Source: UBA4744 sp963723165 (GTDB lineage: Bacteria; Actinomycetota; Acidimicrobiia; Spongiisociales; UBA4744). From it: a stretch of 64,000 nucleotides of DNA. A program made the translations under genes and the position numbers. Where the stretch lies: the NCBI GenBank assembly GCA_963723165.1, contig CAVRPP010000002.1, forward strand, positions 62,001 to 126,000, read 5' to 3'. The stretch's first letter is position 1; each line of letters starts with the position of its first letter. This document shows, one piece after another, positions 42,415-52,276 of this stretch. The notes under the pieces are model-generated. The model was given only the letters and a program-made list of their open reading frames with translations. It was not told the origin of the DNA and did no database searches.

Positions 42415-43028
42415 CGCCACTCCTCCATGTCCGACCGTAGCGCCCGGCGGGCTCGCAGGATCCGGGTGCGTACGGTGTTGAGTGGGGTGTCGGTTCGGGC
42501 GGCGATCTCTTCGTAGCTGAGTTCTTCGAACTCCCGCAGGACCAGCGGTTCCTTTAGCTTGTCGGGCAAGCGATCGATGGCCGCCCGCAGGTCTACCGAC
42601 ATCGCGTGGGTTTCGAGCCGGGCGGTTGGATGAACGTGCACCGGCAGATCGAGGCCCTGGTCGGTCGGGTATTCCTTGCGCCGGGTCACGGCGTTCTTGG
42701 CGAGGTTGGTGGCGATCCGGTACAGCCAGGACCGCACCTGGGAGTCGCCCCGGAACCCGTCGAGGGCGCGGAAGGCTCGCAAGAAGGTGTCTTGCGCAAG
42801 CTCTTCAGCGATTGAAGGGTTTCTCACCACTCGCATTGCTGCTCCATATACAAAGTCCTGGTGGCGCCGGATCAGTTCGCCAAACGCATCCAGGTCCTCG
42901 GTTGCGGCCCGGACCAATTCGAGATCCGTGCTGTCGTCCCACGATGTGCTTGTCTCGCTTAGACCCACGGCGGGAGCGACGGGTTCCGCAGGTTTTTCCG
43001 GGGGATGTTTTGGGGAACTCTGCTGCAC
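42411..43028 (-). CDS. ECF (group 4) RNA polymerase sigma factor
   Basis: The product of 205 residues has sigma region 2 (AFGELIRRHQDFVYGAAMRVVRNPSIAEELAQDTFLRAFRALDGFRGDSQVRSWLYRIATNLAKN). It also has region 4 (LPDKLKEPLVLREFEELSYEEIAARTDTPLNTVRTRILRARRALR). A 35-residue Pro-rich N-terminus precedes region 2. The start is GTG at 43028. It opens an operon with an anti-sigma and an MscS-like channel, with stops and starts overlapping. I could not identify an autoregulated -35/-10 pair with certainty. Confidence 0.92.
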   Translation of the reverse strand: MQQSSPKHPPEKPAEPVAPAVGLSETSTSWDDSTDLELVRAATEDLDAFGELIRRHQDFVYGAAMRVVRNPSIAEELAQDTFLRAFRALDGFRGDSQVRSWLYRIATNLAKNAVTRRKEYPTDQGLDLPVHVHPTARLETHAMSVDLRAAIDRLPDKLKEPLVLREFEELSYEEIAARTDTPLNTVRTRILRARRALRSDMEEWR

Positions 43029-43166
43029 AGACGGGTGTCCAATTGAGCGGTGAACGCCAACAGCTTAGGGGCACCGGGAGTCACCCTGCCGCGCGGGGTC
43101 GTGCTCTGATCTGTGGCTAACCGAATCCGGAGGTTGGATGGCGATGACTCGCTGGCCATCTTCGGA

Positions 43167-43201
43167 GAGACCGGTCGGGAACAGGGACCCCGGCCGGTCT
43201 C
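43167..43201 (-). terminator. terminator hairpin after the CGNR zinc-finger gene
   Basis: GAGACCGG (43167-43174) pairs with CCGGTCTC (43194-43201), with extra inner G/C pairs. The hairpin begins inside the TGA of the minus-strand gene ending at 43200. On the plus strand it is followed by ATTTTT, so it may act in both directions. Confidence 0.65.
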
Positions 43202-43985
43202 ATTTTTCGATGTTTTGCCTGTGTCCGTTGGTGCGCAGCCGGTAGTTGCGCTGGGCCTGAGCCTTGGAGCAGCGTGGCGAGCAGTACCGGGCTCCGTTCG
43301 TCCGTGAGCGTCGCTTGACCTTGCGATCGATCTGGTTCACGAACAGACCGCGGCAATTCTCATTGGCACAGGTCTTGTAAACGACGCCGGCGGCGACGTC
43401 GTTGAAGAGTTGAATGACCAGGACATCGAGCAACGTGAGGGGACTCCGGCGGCTGTTGCCGAAGCCGACTGTGGGGGTAACGGATTGCAGGAGCCGGTTC
43501 ATCTCTTCGGTGAAGAAAGTGTGACCCGCAACGGCGTCGGTGGGGGGCGGCACCCACTCCGCGTCCCACTCCCAGTCCGCAATGTCGCCGTCGCCGAACC
43601 GGCCGGTTTCGTGCAGGTGGTAGATCGATGTGAGCGTCCGGATCATCGCCGCTGCATGCCGGACCTCGTCGAGCGTCATCGACGTGTCGGCATCGGAAGG
43701 GATGCCGAGGGCGCCGAATTGGTTGCAGAAGTCGAGCAGGTGGTTCTCGTCTTTGAGGTCGAGCCGCCGCAGCTCATGGAGGTAGACACGTGGCGATACG
43801 GTGAACGCCCGGAATCGCCACAGTGGACCCCACGTCAGGCGATTGTCGTCGAGGCGGTAGGGGGAGGGGGCCCAGGTGCGTTCGTCGTCTCGTAACCAGT
43901 AGGCGGCGGGGGCCATGACTTCGGCGGGCGGCGAGATCGGTCCGGCTGGTCGGGTCGTGATGGGTTGCACATCGCTAGCGATCAT
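43200..43985 (-). CDS. CGNR zinc-finger domain protein
   Basis: The product of 261 residues ends in a zinc-binding region: CANENCRGLFVNQ, then RYCSPRCSKAQAQRNYR. This matches the CGNR-type finger at the C-terminus of putative stress-related regulators. The middle contains a DUF1470/ABATE-like helical region (LHELRRLDLKDENHLLDFCNQFG). The ATG at 43985 is preferred, although the frame is open further upstream to 44102. The fold and family suggest a DNA- or RNA-binding regulator. No operon partner is seen. Confidence 0.78.
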   Translation of the reverse strand: MIASDVQPITTRPAGPISPPAEVMAPAAYWLRDDERTWAPSPYRLDDNRLTWGPLWRFRAFTVSPRVYLHELRRLDLKDENHLLDFCNQFGALGIPSDADTSMTLDEVRHAAAMIRTLTSIYHLHETGRFGDGDIADWEWDAEWVPPPTDAVAGHTFFTEEMNRLLQSVTPTVGFGNSRRSPLTLLDVLVIQLFNDVAAGVVYKTCANENCRGLFVNQIDRKVKRRSRTNGARYCSPRCSKAQAQRNYRLRTNGHRQNIEK

Positions 43986-44120
43986 GACACTTCTTTTATC
44001 GGCACCCGGGCACCGACAACTGAAGCTAACTTCCCCGAGCGTCTTCACCGCGGCATTGGAGCCGCCTTTCTGATATGCGTCGGGGGAGTGCAGCGGAGGC
44101 AAGGAGCGCCAGCCGTCTCG

Positions 44121-44152
44121 CCAGGTCTCAATGAGGTTCTATTGAGACCTGG
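44121..44152 (-). terminator. hairpin between the broken secreted-protein gene and the CGNR gene
   Basis: CCAGGTCTCAAT (44121-44132) and ATTGAGACCTGG (44141-44152) form a perfect 12-bp stem with an 8-nt loop. It lies about 100 nt after the minus-strand stop at 44248, so it may be a second terminator. There is no T-run. Confidence 0.6.
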
Positions 44153-44200
44153 CTCTTCGATGACGTTCTTGTTTCCAGGATCGGAGTGTTGGGAACGTAA

Positions 44201-44234
44201 GAGGGATGGCCGCCGGGTAGGGCAGCCATCCCTC
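44201..44234 (-). terminator. terminator-like hairpin just after the secreted-protein gene
   Basis: GAGGGATGGC (44201-44210) pairs with GCCATCCCTC (44225-44234). It starts 14 nt downstream of the minus-strand stop at 44248. It is a strong GC-rich hairpin without a T-run, as is common in actinobacteria. Confidence 0.65.
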
Positions 44235-44247
44235 GAGTTGCTAGGGC

Positions 44248-47200
44248 CTACGGTGTCGTCAATTCGTCCGGCCAGAAGATGAGGCGGCGGAACCAGAGGT
44301 CGTTCTCGGAAGATTCCGAGGGCTTCCACGGGTAGTAGCGGGTGTACTCTTCGTCGGGATCCTCTTCGGCCGAGATCATCGAGTGCCAGATGACGTACGC
44401 CTTGGAGCCGTCGGATGTCGCCCGGAGCTGGCATTCGCCTTGCTCCTCGGGTTCGCCCTTGGCCACGAAGTCGTAGCGCCACTCCGTCTCGCCGTAGCCC
44501 GCGTTGCTGTTCTCGCCGCCGATCTCCCACGGGATCTTGACGTACGAGTCGCCATAGTCCTCGGAGCGGGTGTAGAAGATATCCAGAGGTCCGGACTCTG
44601 CCTTTACTCCCGAAGACCCGGTGGACTTCTCGTTGTCCACAGTGCCCCAGGCGACGAAGAACATATTGTTTACGTACTCGTCTTCGACGAGCCTCAGCAT
44701 CGGCAACGCCGGCGTCTCGACCGTCCAGCGGGTACACCGGCGGGGTGGTGCCCAGCCTCGGGTCGCCCGAGGACTCCTTGTTGCTCTTGATCTCCGAGAT
44801 GTTGCGAGCCGGCTCGAACAATCCGGCACCGATGAACTGGGCAGGAACCCCTTCGGCGGTTACTCCCATCGGGTCCAGGTAGTTCGTCATCGCCACCCCG
44901 GCCGGCATCGGCGGCAGGTAGTCATCTGGCACCGGATCCGGCACCGCCGGCTCGTACGTCAAGCACTCGCCGGCTGCGGAGTCCAACAAGACCTCGGGCG
45001 GCAGGTTGCCCGAGCCGTCCGGATCCGGGCTGTATGGATCCGTCCTGAACTCGGGACAGACGTAGACGCCTTCTCCTGCCGGGTTTGTGGTCCAGGTCTG
45101 GCCGCCGTCGAACGACCTCCTCACGTAGAAGTTGTAACGGTCGTTGCCGTTGCGCCCGGCCGCCCAGTTCGGCGACAGGGCAGTAGGCGACGACGAAGAA
45201 GTCACCTCGGATGAAGCCACGGTGGCTGCGGACGTTGGAGTACATGCCGGGACAGACCTCGTCGCCGAGCACATCGCAGGGGTGCCGTCCTCGTGGACCA
45301 ACCCGTAGGACTCGTCGCCCAGGTTGTACTCGTGCTGCGACCACAGCAGCACCTTGTTCCGGTGTCGTACACGTCGTCGGTCGGGTCGTCCGGCGTGTCG
45401 TCCTCCGGACCGACCCCGACCGCCAGATCGACGTCGGCGCTGGTCAGGTTGACCTGATCCCGGCGTTCGTAGCCGCCGTTCGGGATCGGTGAACACACCT
45501 CCGCACAACCGGTCGCCGGAGGCCTCACCCCAGACGTTGCAGTTGTAGCCAACCGCGCTGGCTTTGTCGCCGGCACCGTTGGGACAGACCGGCAAGGTAA
45601 ACGTCTCGTCCAGGTAGGTGGTGCACTGCATGTTTTCGAACTTGTACGGGTTGCCGGTGCCGCCCTTGACGAAGCGGCGGATGAAGGCGTCGGCCGGACG
45701 GCCTTGCCCTTCCTGACCCTGCTTGTAGATGATGGCGCCCAGCGTTTTGCTGTCACCCGTCTTGCCCGGTGACTGCATGAGGAACCGCGCCCGGCGAGCG
45801 ATCTCATACCGGTACTGCAGGAACTGGGTGTCGTCCGGCATCCACTATCCGGCGATGGCGGGTCTCCGGATCGCGTCCTTCTGCCAGTAGTCGAAGTAGA
45901 GCGGAACCGGTTGGCCCGCCGTCGCAGGTGCAGGTCGGGTTTTCCTCGTTGGTTTCGACCACGTCCGGGGTCTTGCGATCGTCACAGTAGGTCGGGTACA
46001 GGCCGCCGCACAGCGCCGGCAAGTTGACGATGTGACCCGGAGCCACCAGGTCGGGCTGGGTGAAGTCGAAGCTGTGGTACATCATGTTCTTACCGATGTC
46101 CTGCTTGATCGGCTTCTCCTGGCCCGAGTCGTCGTATTTGCTCGCCGATGATGCTCGTCCACCGGATTATCGGTGTCCAGGTGCGCTTCCGCCGCCAGCG
46201 AGTGGCCTAAGCCCTTGGACTCCTCGTAGGCGAGGAGTGCCCAGGCGCTCTTGGTGCCGTCGGACTTGGTGTACGGCTGCAGTTGCAGCATCGGCCGCGA
46301 GGCAAAGACGTCACCGTCTAGCAGGCGGCCGTCGGAGGCCACGCAGACCAGCTTGTCGGCTCCCGCCGAGTTGGTGAAGCCGAACCAGCGCTCATGAGCC
46401 GACGTGCCGGGCATCATCGTCCATGTAGGAGTTGGTCCCCGACAGGTCGCACAGGTCCAGCGTGCCGCCGTTGTCGACGTAGTACTGGTAGTCGGGTGCA
46501 CCGTCGCCTCCGGGCATGTACACATAGTTTCCGTTGGATCGAGACCGTTCTCGTCGATCGAACGGGCCACGTACGCGTAACTCTTCGTGCCGGTCAGGTT
46601 GCCAAACAGCCCCTTGAGGTCCTCACAGTTGGGGTCGCCCTCGTGGTCGTCTGGATCGCAGCAGGTGGCCGGATCCGCGTCGGGATGGCCACAGAATTCG
46701 CCGGCGATTTCCTCGGGGTCGATCGGCACAAAGCAGCCGTCCACTACCTCGGGGAAGCAGACCGGATCTTCCCGTTCTTCCCGGTGCTGTCCGGGAACGT
46801 CCGGGCAGTCCGTGCTCGGCACGACCTTCAGCGTGTGGGTGTTGACCATGTCGTTGTCGGTGACCCGCACCGGCAGCGAGAACGGCACCAGGGCCTTGGG
46901 CCGGCCGAGGCCGGGCTTGTCGAGGTAGCCCTCGTCGCCCGCTGGCTCGCGTCGTCCCGCCACCGGGTCCACCGGGCACGAAGTTCTCGTCGACGATGTT
47001 GAAGTCGTCGTAGGAGATGAAGCTGTACCACATGTCGGTCTTGTGGTTGGAGATGGCACCGCTCCAGCCCTCGCCGGGGCCCTTGCCCTTGCCGGGCCGC
47101 AGACCGCTCGGGTCCTCCTGCCAGGAGATGGCAAAGCCGGCGCCGCGAGCCGAGGCGACCATCGGCAGGTAGGCGTCACGCCGACCCGAGGTCAGACGCT

Positions 47201-49352
47201 CCGGCTTGAACCAGACGACGTCGCCAAGTTCCACGGCTTCACAGGTGCCTGTTCCGTCACCTGTGCAACATGCATATGGCGCAGCTTCTGCGGTGCATTG
47301 GTTTACTTGGTCAACGTCGCTACGCCGTCCACTTCCACGTTCATCGACGCAAACGTGCCGTCGTCCAACTCCTTCTCGGTGGCGATCACCCCGCGGGCCG
47401 TCCACAGGCAGGAGTAGGGGATCTCGCCGATGCCCAACTCGGCCACGTCGTCGACCTCGTCGTAGTCGACCGAGCCCTGCTGACCGCGCACGCCCCAGAT
47501 GTCGGTGACGTAGTAGTCATCGTCGTGCGGATAGTCGGGTTCACAGACCTCGGTCTCGTTGTCCGGGTTACCGCGACAGTAGACGGCGCATTCGTTCTCC
47601 TCGTGTCAGAGGATCGATCCCATGTCGACCTCTTCGGTCGCCGGGTCGTCACAGGTGGTGATTGCAGTAGCGGGGGTTGCCGCTCTTGCAGAACTTGCTC
47701 TCCCACGCCACCAGGATCTTGTTGTCGTTGACTTTCAGGTAGGGCGAGCCGACCGTGCCGGGGAAGGGTTCACCCGTCTCCAGATCGAACGACGACATGT
47801 CGGCCATGCGCGAGACGTTCATACGCTTCCAGGTGGTGCCGTCGTCGCGGGAAATTGCGGTGTGCAGGTCCCAGGAGAAGCGGCCGGGCCAAAAGTCCTC
47901 TTTGACCTGTTGAGTGTCGTAGATGTCGACCTTGCCCATGTAGGTCGTCAAGATGGGCTTGGCGATGTCGCGACACTCGATGAGCGTGACCTGGCATGCG
48001 TCTCCATCAACATCCCGGGGATCGCATTCCTCGGCCAATGGGTCGCCGTTTAGGCGCCACTCCTCGTAGGGCACGCCCAGCGTGTCACCGTCGGCCGCGT
48101 CGTAGATCTTGTCGTCGTCGACGTCGATGCAGAGCGACGGGTCGCCGTTGGAGCGAACACCGGGGAAGTAGACGGGCATGACTTCCAGCTTTTGCTTGGT
48201 TTCACCCCAGTCCTCCGTCTTGGTCATGTTCTTGCGGAAGATGTTGCTGGCATTGATGCCGGTCTCGAGGTTGTCCTGAGCCTCTGCGGCGTCGACCGCC
48301 TCGAGGACAATGTCTTCGGGGTTGCCCCCGCATTGGGCGATGGTCTCGTCGATGAGAGCTTCAACTTGCCCTTCATCGCTGAAGAAGTCGACTTGCCCGT
48401 TATCGCCGAAATCACCGCGGAAGTCGAGGTTCAACATCTCTACGGCCTTGTCGAGGCAGCCGACCACGACGGGCCTGATGTTGATCTTGCCGTCGGAATG
48501 GTCATTGTCGAGGCTCTGCAGCAATCGGGCTACGTTGACGACGCGTAGATCGCCGGTATCTGAGGCGTCGAATAGGTCAAGCGGCGATACTCTCTTGGCC
48601 GCTTCGGCGCTGCCGAGCACGACTTCGCCGATCGAGAATTCGATGTCCTCACCGGGGAAGAAAAGGAACCCGCCCGCGCTTTCGTGACTCGAATCGGCCG
48701 TGACGCCTTGCTGGGTTGGGCCGTGATAGCTGAGACCTATCACGTTGGCGTCGATGAAGTGCCCGCGTCGTGGGTGGGCGAGCTGGTAGGTAAGTGTCCA
48801 GCCCCACTGCGAACCTTCAAATTCATCCGGCCCGAAAGCCCACGCGCCTTCTTCGGCAATGACTTTTCCTTTGTCATTGAGTTGCACCAACTCTGCATGG
48901 ACGGCCAGGGTGGGGGTGCGGAGTTCCGTGTACTGTGTTCCCCAGCTGAATCCGAGATCCTCTTTTAGGTCCAACGTCAGCGTATGTATGGGGGCCGGTT
49001 TTTCGTATTCCTTTTTGTAGGGGAACTTGCCCGGTATAACGTCGCCCTTCTTAGTGACCGGAAGCAGATCGTCGTCGGTGTTGTAACCGACGTAGATGTG
49101 CGTCTCCGCGATCCTCCATTCGCCCGAGGGTTCGATTTGGACGTGGAGCTTTTTGGGCGAATTCCAGAAGCTCACGGTGCCGGCATCAATGGTCTGACCC
49201 GCGTAGAGCGTTGCTTCATGCAGACCGGGCCCGCCGGCGGCGTTGCCGGTAGCAGTTTGCGCCTGCGCTATGGCAAAGACCGCCAGCAGCGCCAGCACTA
49301 CCAATATGACCAATACGATTCTGCGGGACATGTCATTCCCCTCCCGGGACAT
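44248..49352 (-). pseudogene. large secreted protein (choice-of-anchor O-like), broken by many frameshifts
   Basis: A signal peptide (RRIVLVILVVLALLAVFAIAQAQ) starts a protein of about 1700 residues if repaired. The first 560 residues are in one frame (49352 to about 47670). They include SPLDLFDASDTGDLRVVNVARLLQSLD, a segment I know from gammaproteobacterial surface proteins, and Asp-box-like SRDDGTTWKRMNVSRMADMSSF. Later pieces in shifting frames contain RSFDGGQTWTTNP and RSEDYGDSYVKIPWEIG. About twelve frame changes (near 47670, 47305, 46960, 46540, 46420, 46145, 45920, 45490, 45360, 45270, 45190, 44710) and two in-frame stops (near 47604 and 45843) break it. The repaired PRYAITTC junction resembles proteins labelled choice-of-anchor O. 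It may be a pseudogene or a badly assembled stretch. Confidence 0.7.
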
Positions 49353-49617
49353 CTCGTTCCCCTCCGTGTGTTGTTGCCGAATTGCCAACGGCGATTTGCC
49401 TGGAAATCAACGAAAGCTGTATCTCGTGAACTGGCCCCCCTCGCAGCGTCGACCGAGTCATACGTACGCCCTCTCTCGGTCAAGTGAATCAGTTGGGCCT
49501 GGTGGTGCCTATCGGGAATCCTCCCCATACCGATTTACGCGGGTGGGACCGACGTGGTCACGACCAGGGTCCTCCGACTCTGGTCACACCGATCGACCTC
49601 CGATACGATGCGGCCTC

Positions 49618-51051
49618 ATGAGTACCCGTGTCCAAGAACACAGAACCGGAACAGCTCGGGTGGCGCTGCTACTCGCCCTGGCCCTGATCGGTTCTTCCTG
49701 TACCGGCAACGGGACCGAAACATCGACCACTGCATCCCCGACCACCACCACCCTCGACTGTGTGGCAGCCGGCACTTGCTCGGACGTGCCGGATGGCACT
49801 CAAGCCCCCGGTACCACAGCACCCACCGAGGCCGAAGGCACCTACCAGGGGCTCCCCGTGGGATTCACCGACGATGGCTATCCCTACCTGGGTGATCCAG
49901 ACGCCCCTGTGTCGTTAGTCGAGTTCTCGGACTACCTATGCCCCTTCTGCGGTCGCCACGCCGCCCAGACCAACCCCCAGCTGATAGAGCAATACGCAGC
50001 CTCCGGACAGGTCAGATTCGTGTTTCGGGACCTCCCCTTGGCCGAGCTTCACCCCACCGCTCCCTCCGGACACGCTGCCGCGTTGTGCATCACCGAGCAA
50101 GGTGCCGCTCTCTTCTGGGCCATGCACGACCAGCTATTCGCCCGCCAGAGTGAATGGGCCTCCCTCTCCGACAACAGTGACTACCTGGCCGGCATAGCCG
50201 AGGAAATCGGGGCCGATCTCGACGCCTATCAAGCGTGTATGGACTCGGGACGCACGGTGCCAATCGTCGATCAACGGGTCGCGCAGGGTCGCCAGCTGGG
50301 TTTTGGAGGGACTCCCAGCTTCCAAATTGTCGACAATCGCACCGATGAGATTGTCGAAGTGGTAGGTGCCCAACCGGTCGAGACCTTTATCGCCACCATC
50401 GAAGCGGTGATCGCCGGGGAAACTCCGGTCGCCACCGACCCGCCCGACGACAAGCCCGATCTTCCGTTCTGGGCGACCGAGGACGGTCTGGCCCCCGATC
50501 CCGACCGTCCCGGCTACAACCTGGCCGGGGACGCCTACCGGGGCAACCCGGAAGCGGACCTGGTAGTAGTCGAGATTTCCGACTTCCAGTGTCCTTTCTG
50601 CCAGCGGCACACGCTGGAGACGCAACCTGCTCTCGACGAGCAATACATCGACACCGGAGAGGTGATGTGGGTGTTCAAGCACCTGCCCTTGCAGAGCCAT
50701 CCGCAGGCTCTGGCGGCGGCAACCGCCGCCGAGTGTGCCGGCGATCAGGAGGCCTTCTGGGAGATGCACGACCTGCTCTTTGAGAGTGTGGACCAATGGG
50801 CGGTCGACCAGCCCGATGCAGTGCTGACCGACCTCGCCGTCGAGCTAGGACTCGATGAGTCCGCATTTGCCTCCTGTGTGGGAGGTCGGGCCGCCCTCGA
50901 GCGGGTTGTAGAAGACCTCTATGACATGTCGGGCATCATCGGCTCCACCCCCACGTTTGTAATCCTTTTTGACGGTCTGGCCTCAGTGATCGACGGTGCT
51001 CAACCCTTTGAGGAATTTGCGGCTGCCTTCGAGGAGATACCGGAGGAGTAG
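49618..51051 (+). CDS. lipoprotein with two tandem DsbA-like thioredoxin domains
   Basis: The product of 477 residues has a lipobox (LIGSSC) and a Thr/Ser-rich spacer. Two DsbA-like domains follow: VSLVEFSDYLCPFCGRHAAQTNPQLIEQY and LVVVEISDFQCPFCQRHTLETQPALDEQY. Both keep the CPFC active site and a cis-proline region (FGGTPSFQIV and IGSTPTFVI). The pair could oxidise or isomerise thiols outside the membrane, for example in cytochrome c maturation. TACGAT (49604-49609) ends 8 nt before the ATG. The gene is divergent from the large secreted-protein gene. Confidence 0.88.
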   Translation: MSTRVQEHRTGTARVALLLALALIGSSCTGNGTETSTTASPTTTTLDCVAAGTCSDVPDGTQAPGTTAPTEAEGTYQGLPVGFTDDGYPYLGDPDAPVSLVEFSDYLCPFCGRHAAQTNPQLIEQYAASGQVRFVFRDLPLAELHPTAPSGHAAALCITEQGAALFWAMHDQLFARQSEWASLSDNSDYLAGIAEEIGADLDAYQACMDSGRTVPIVDQRVAQGRQLGFGGTPSFQIVDNRTDEIVEVVGAQPVETFIATIEAVIAGETPVATDPPDDKPDLPFWATEDGLAPDPDRPGYNLAGDAYRGNPEADLVVVEISDFQCPFCQRHTLETQPALDEQYIDTGEVMWVFKHLPLQSHPQALAAATAAECAGDQEAFWEMHDLLFESVDQWAVDQPDAVLTDLAVELGLDESAFASCVGGRAALERVVEDLYDMSGIIGSTPTFVILFDGLASVIDGAQPFEEFAAAFEEIPEE

Positions 51052-51158
51052 GGGTCTGCCGGCGCTCGACGACCGTCTCCGACTGTGCTGCGCTCGGTCA
51101 ACGACCTACGACGCTCGGCTCCGACCAAGCTTTGGCCAGGCGGTACCATGCGGTTTCC

Positions 51159-52169
51159 ATGACCGTTCCAGTAACCGACGTGTTCAAGCGACCTCTGCGG
51201 GATCTCCGTATCTCTGTAACGGACCGCTGCAATTTCCGCTGCACCTATTGCATGCCAAAGGAAATCTTCACCCGTGACTTCGAGTTCCTGGGCCGGGATC
51301 TGCTGCTTTCCTTTGAAGAGATCGAACGGTTGGTCCGGCTTTCCAAAGGATTGGGAGTTCATAAGGTGCGGATCACCGGCGGCGAACCTCTGTTGCGCCG
51401 TGATCTCGAGCACCTCATCGCCTCGTTGAAAGCCCTGGGCGACCTCGAGCTGACCATGACCACCAACGGAGCGTTGCTGGCCCGCAAAGCGCAGGCGCTC
51501 AAAGATGCCGGGCTGGACCGGATTTCGGTGAGCCTCGACTCGCTCGACGACACCGTGTTCCGGGCCATGAACGACGTCGACTTCCCGGTCGCCAAAGTTC
51601 TGGAAGGCATCAACGCCGCCCACGAGGTGGGGTTGGGTCCGGTCAAAGTCAACGCGGTCGTCAAGCGGGGCGTCAACGATCACACGGTCGTCGAGATGGC
51701 TCGCTATTTCAAAAACACGGGGCACATCATCCGGTTCATCGAGTTCATGGATGTGGGCCATACCAACGGCTGGCGGCTCGACGACGTGGTGCCTGCCACC
51801 GACGTGGTGGCAATGATCAACACCCAGATGCCGCTGGAGCCGGTCGAACCCAACTACCGGGGCGAGGTGGCGCGGCGCTACCGGTTTAAGGACGGGGGCG
51901 GCGAAATCGGTGTGATCGCCTCGGTCACGCAACCGTTCTGCGGGGATTGCACACGGGGCCGGATCTCCGCCGACGGAGCGCTCTACACCTGTCTCTTCGC
52001 CACCAAGGGTTTCGATCTGCGGGCGTTGCTGCGCAGCAGTGCTACCGACGAAGAGATCATCGAGACCCTCTCCGCCATCTGGGGTGCCCGCGATGACCGC
52101 TACTCCGAGATTCGATCGTCGGAGACCGTCGACCTTCCCAAAGTGGAGATGAGCTACATCGGTGGGTAG
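51159..52169 (+). CDS. moaA: GTP 3',8-cyclase MoaA (molybdenum cofactor synthesis)
   Basis: The product of 336 residues is a radical-SAM enzyme for the first step of molybdopterin synthesis. The SAM cluster motif is CNFRCTYCMP and the second cluster lies in FCGDCTRGRISADGALYTCLF. KVRITGGEPLLRRDLEHLI and SVSLDSLDD also match. The C-terminus ends in GG, as in MoaA. ATG at 51159 is chosen because DVFKRPLRDLRISVTDRC starts soon after. Cofactor supply fits the nitrate reductase gene at the right edge. No other moa gene is in the window. Confidence 0.95.
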   Translation: MTVPVTDVFKRPLRDLRISVTDRCNFRCTYCMPKEIFTRDFEFLGRDLLLSFEEIERLVRLSKGLGVHKVRITGGEPLLRRDLEHLIASLKALGDLELTMTTNGALLARKAQALKDAGLDRISVSLDSLDDTVFRAMNDVDFPVAKVLEGINAAHEVGLGPVKVNAVVKRGVNDHTVVEMARYFKNTGHIIRFIEFMDVGHTNGWRLDDVVPATDVVAMINTQMPLEPVEPNYRGEVARRYRFKDGGGEIGVIASVTQPFCGDCTRGRISADGALYTCLFATKGFDLRALLRSSATDEEIIETLSAIWGARDDRYSEIRSSETVDLPKVEMSYIGG

Positions 52170-52276
52170 CCCTCGGGGGGATCCCCTCCCGGTTCCCAAG
52201 TCCCGGAAGATTTCCTGAAACTAACCCTCATCTGTGTGGTCTAAGAATTGCAAGGGACTACACCCGGGAGGGGACC

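Noticed and set aside
47236..47272. Inverted repeat CACAGGTG...CACCTGTG inside the broken secreted-protein gene as a regulatory site
   Set aside because: It lies within codons for a Cys/Gly-rich stretch and the pairing can be explained by repeated Thr-Cys and Gly codons.
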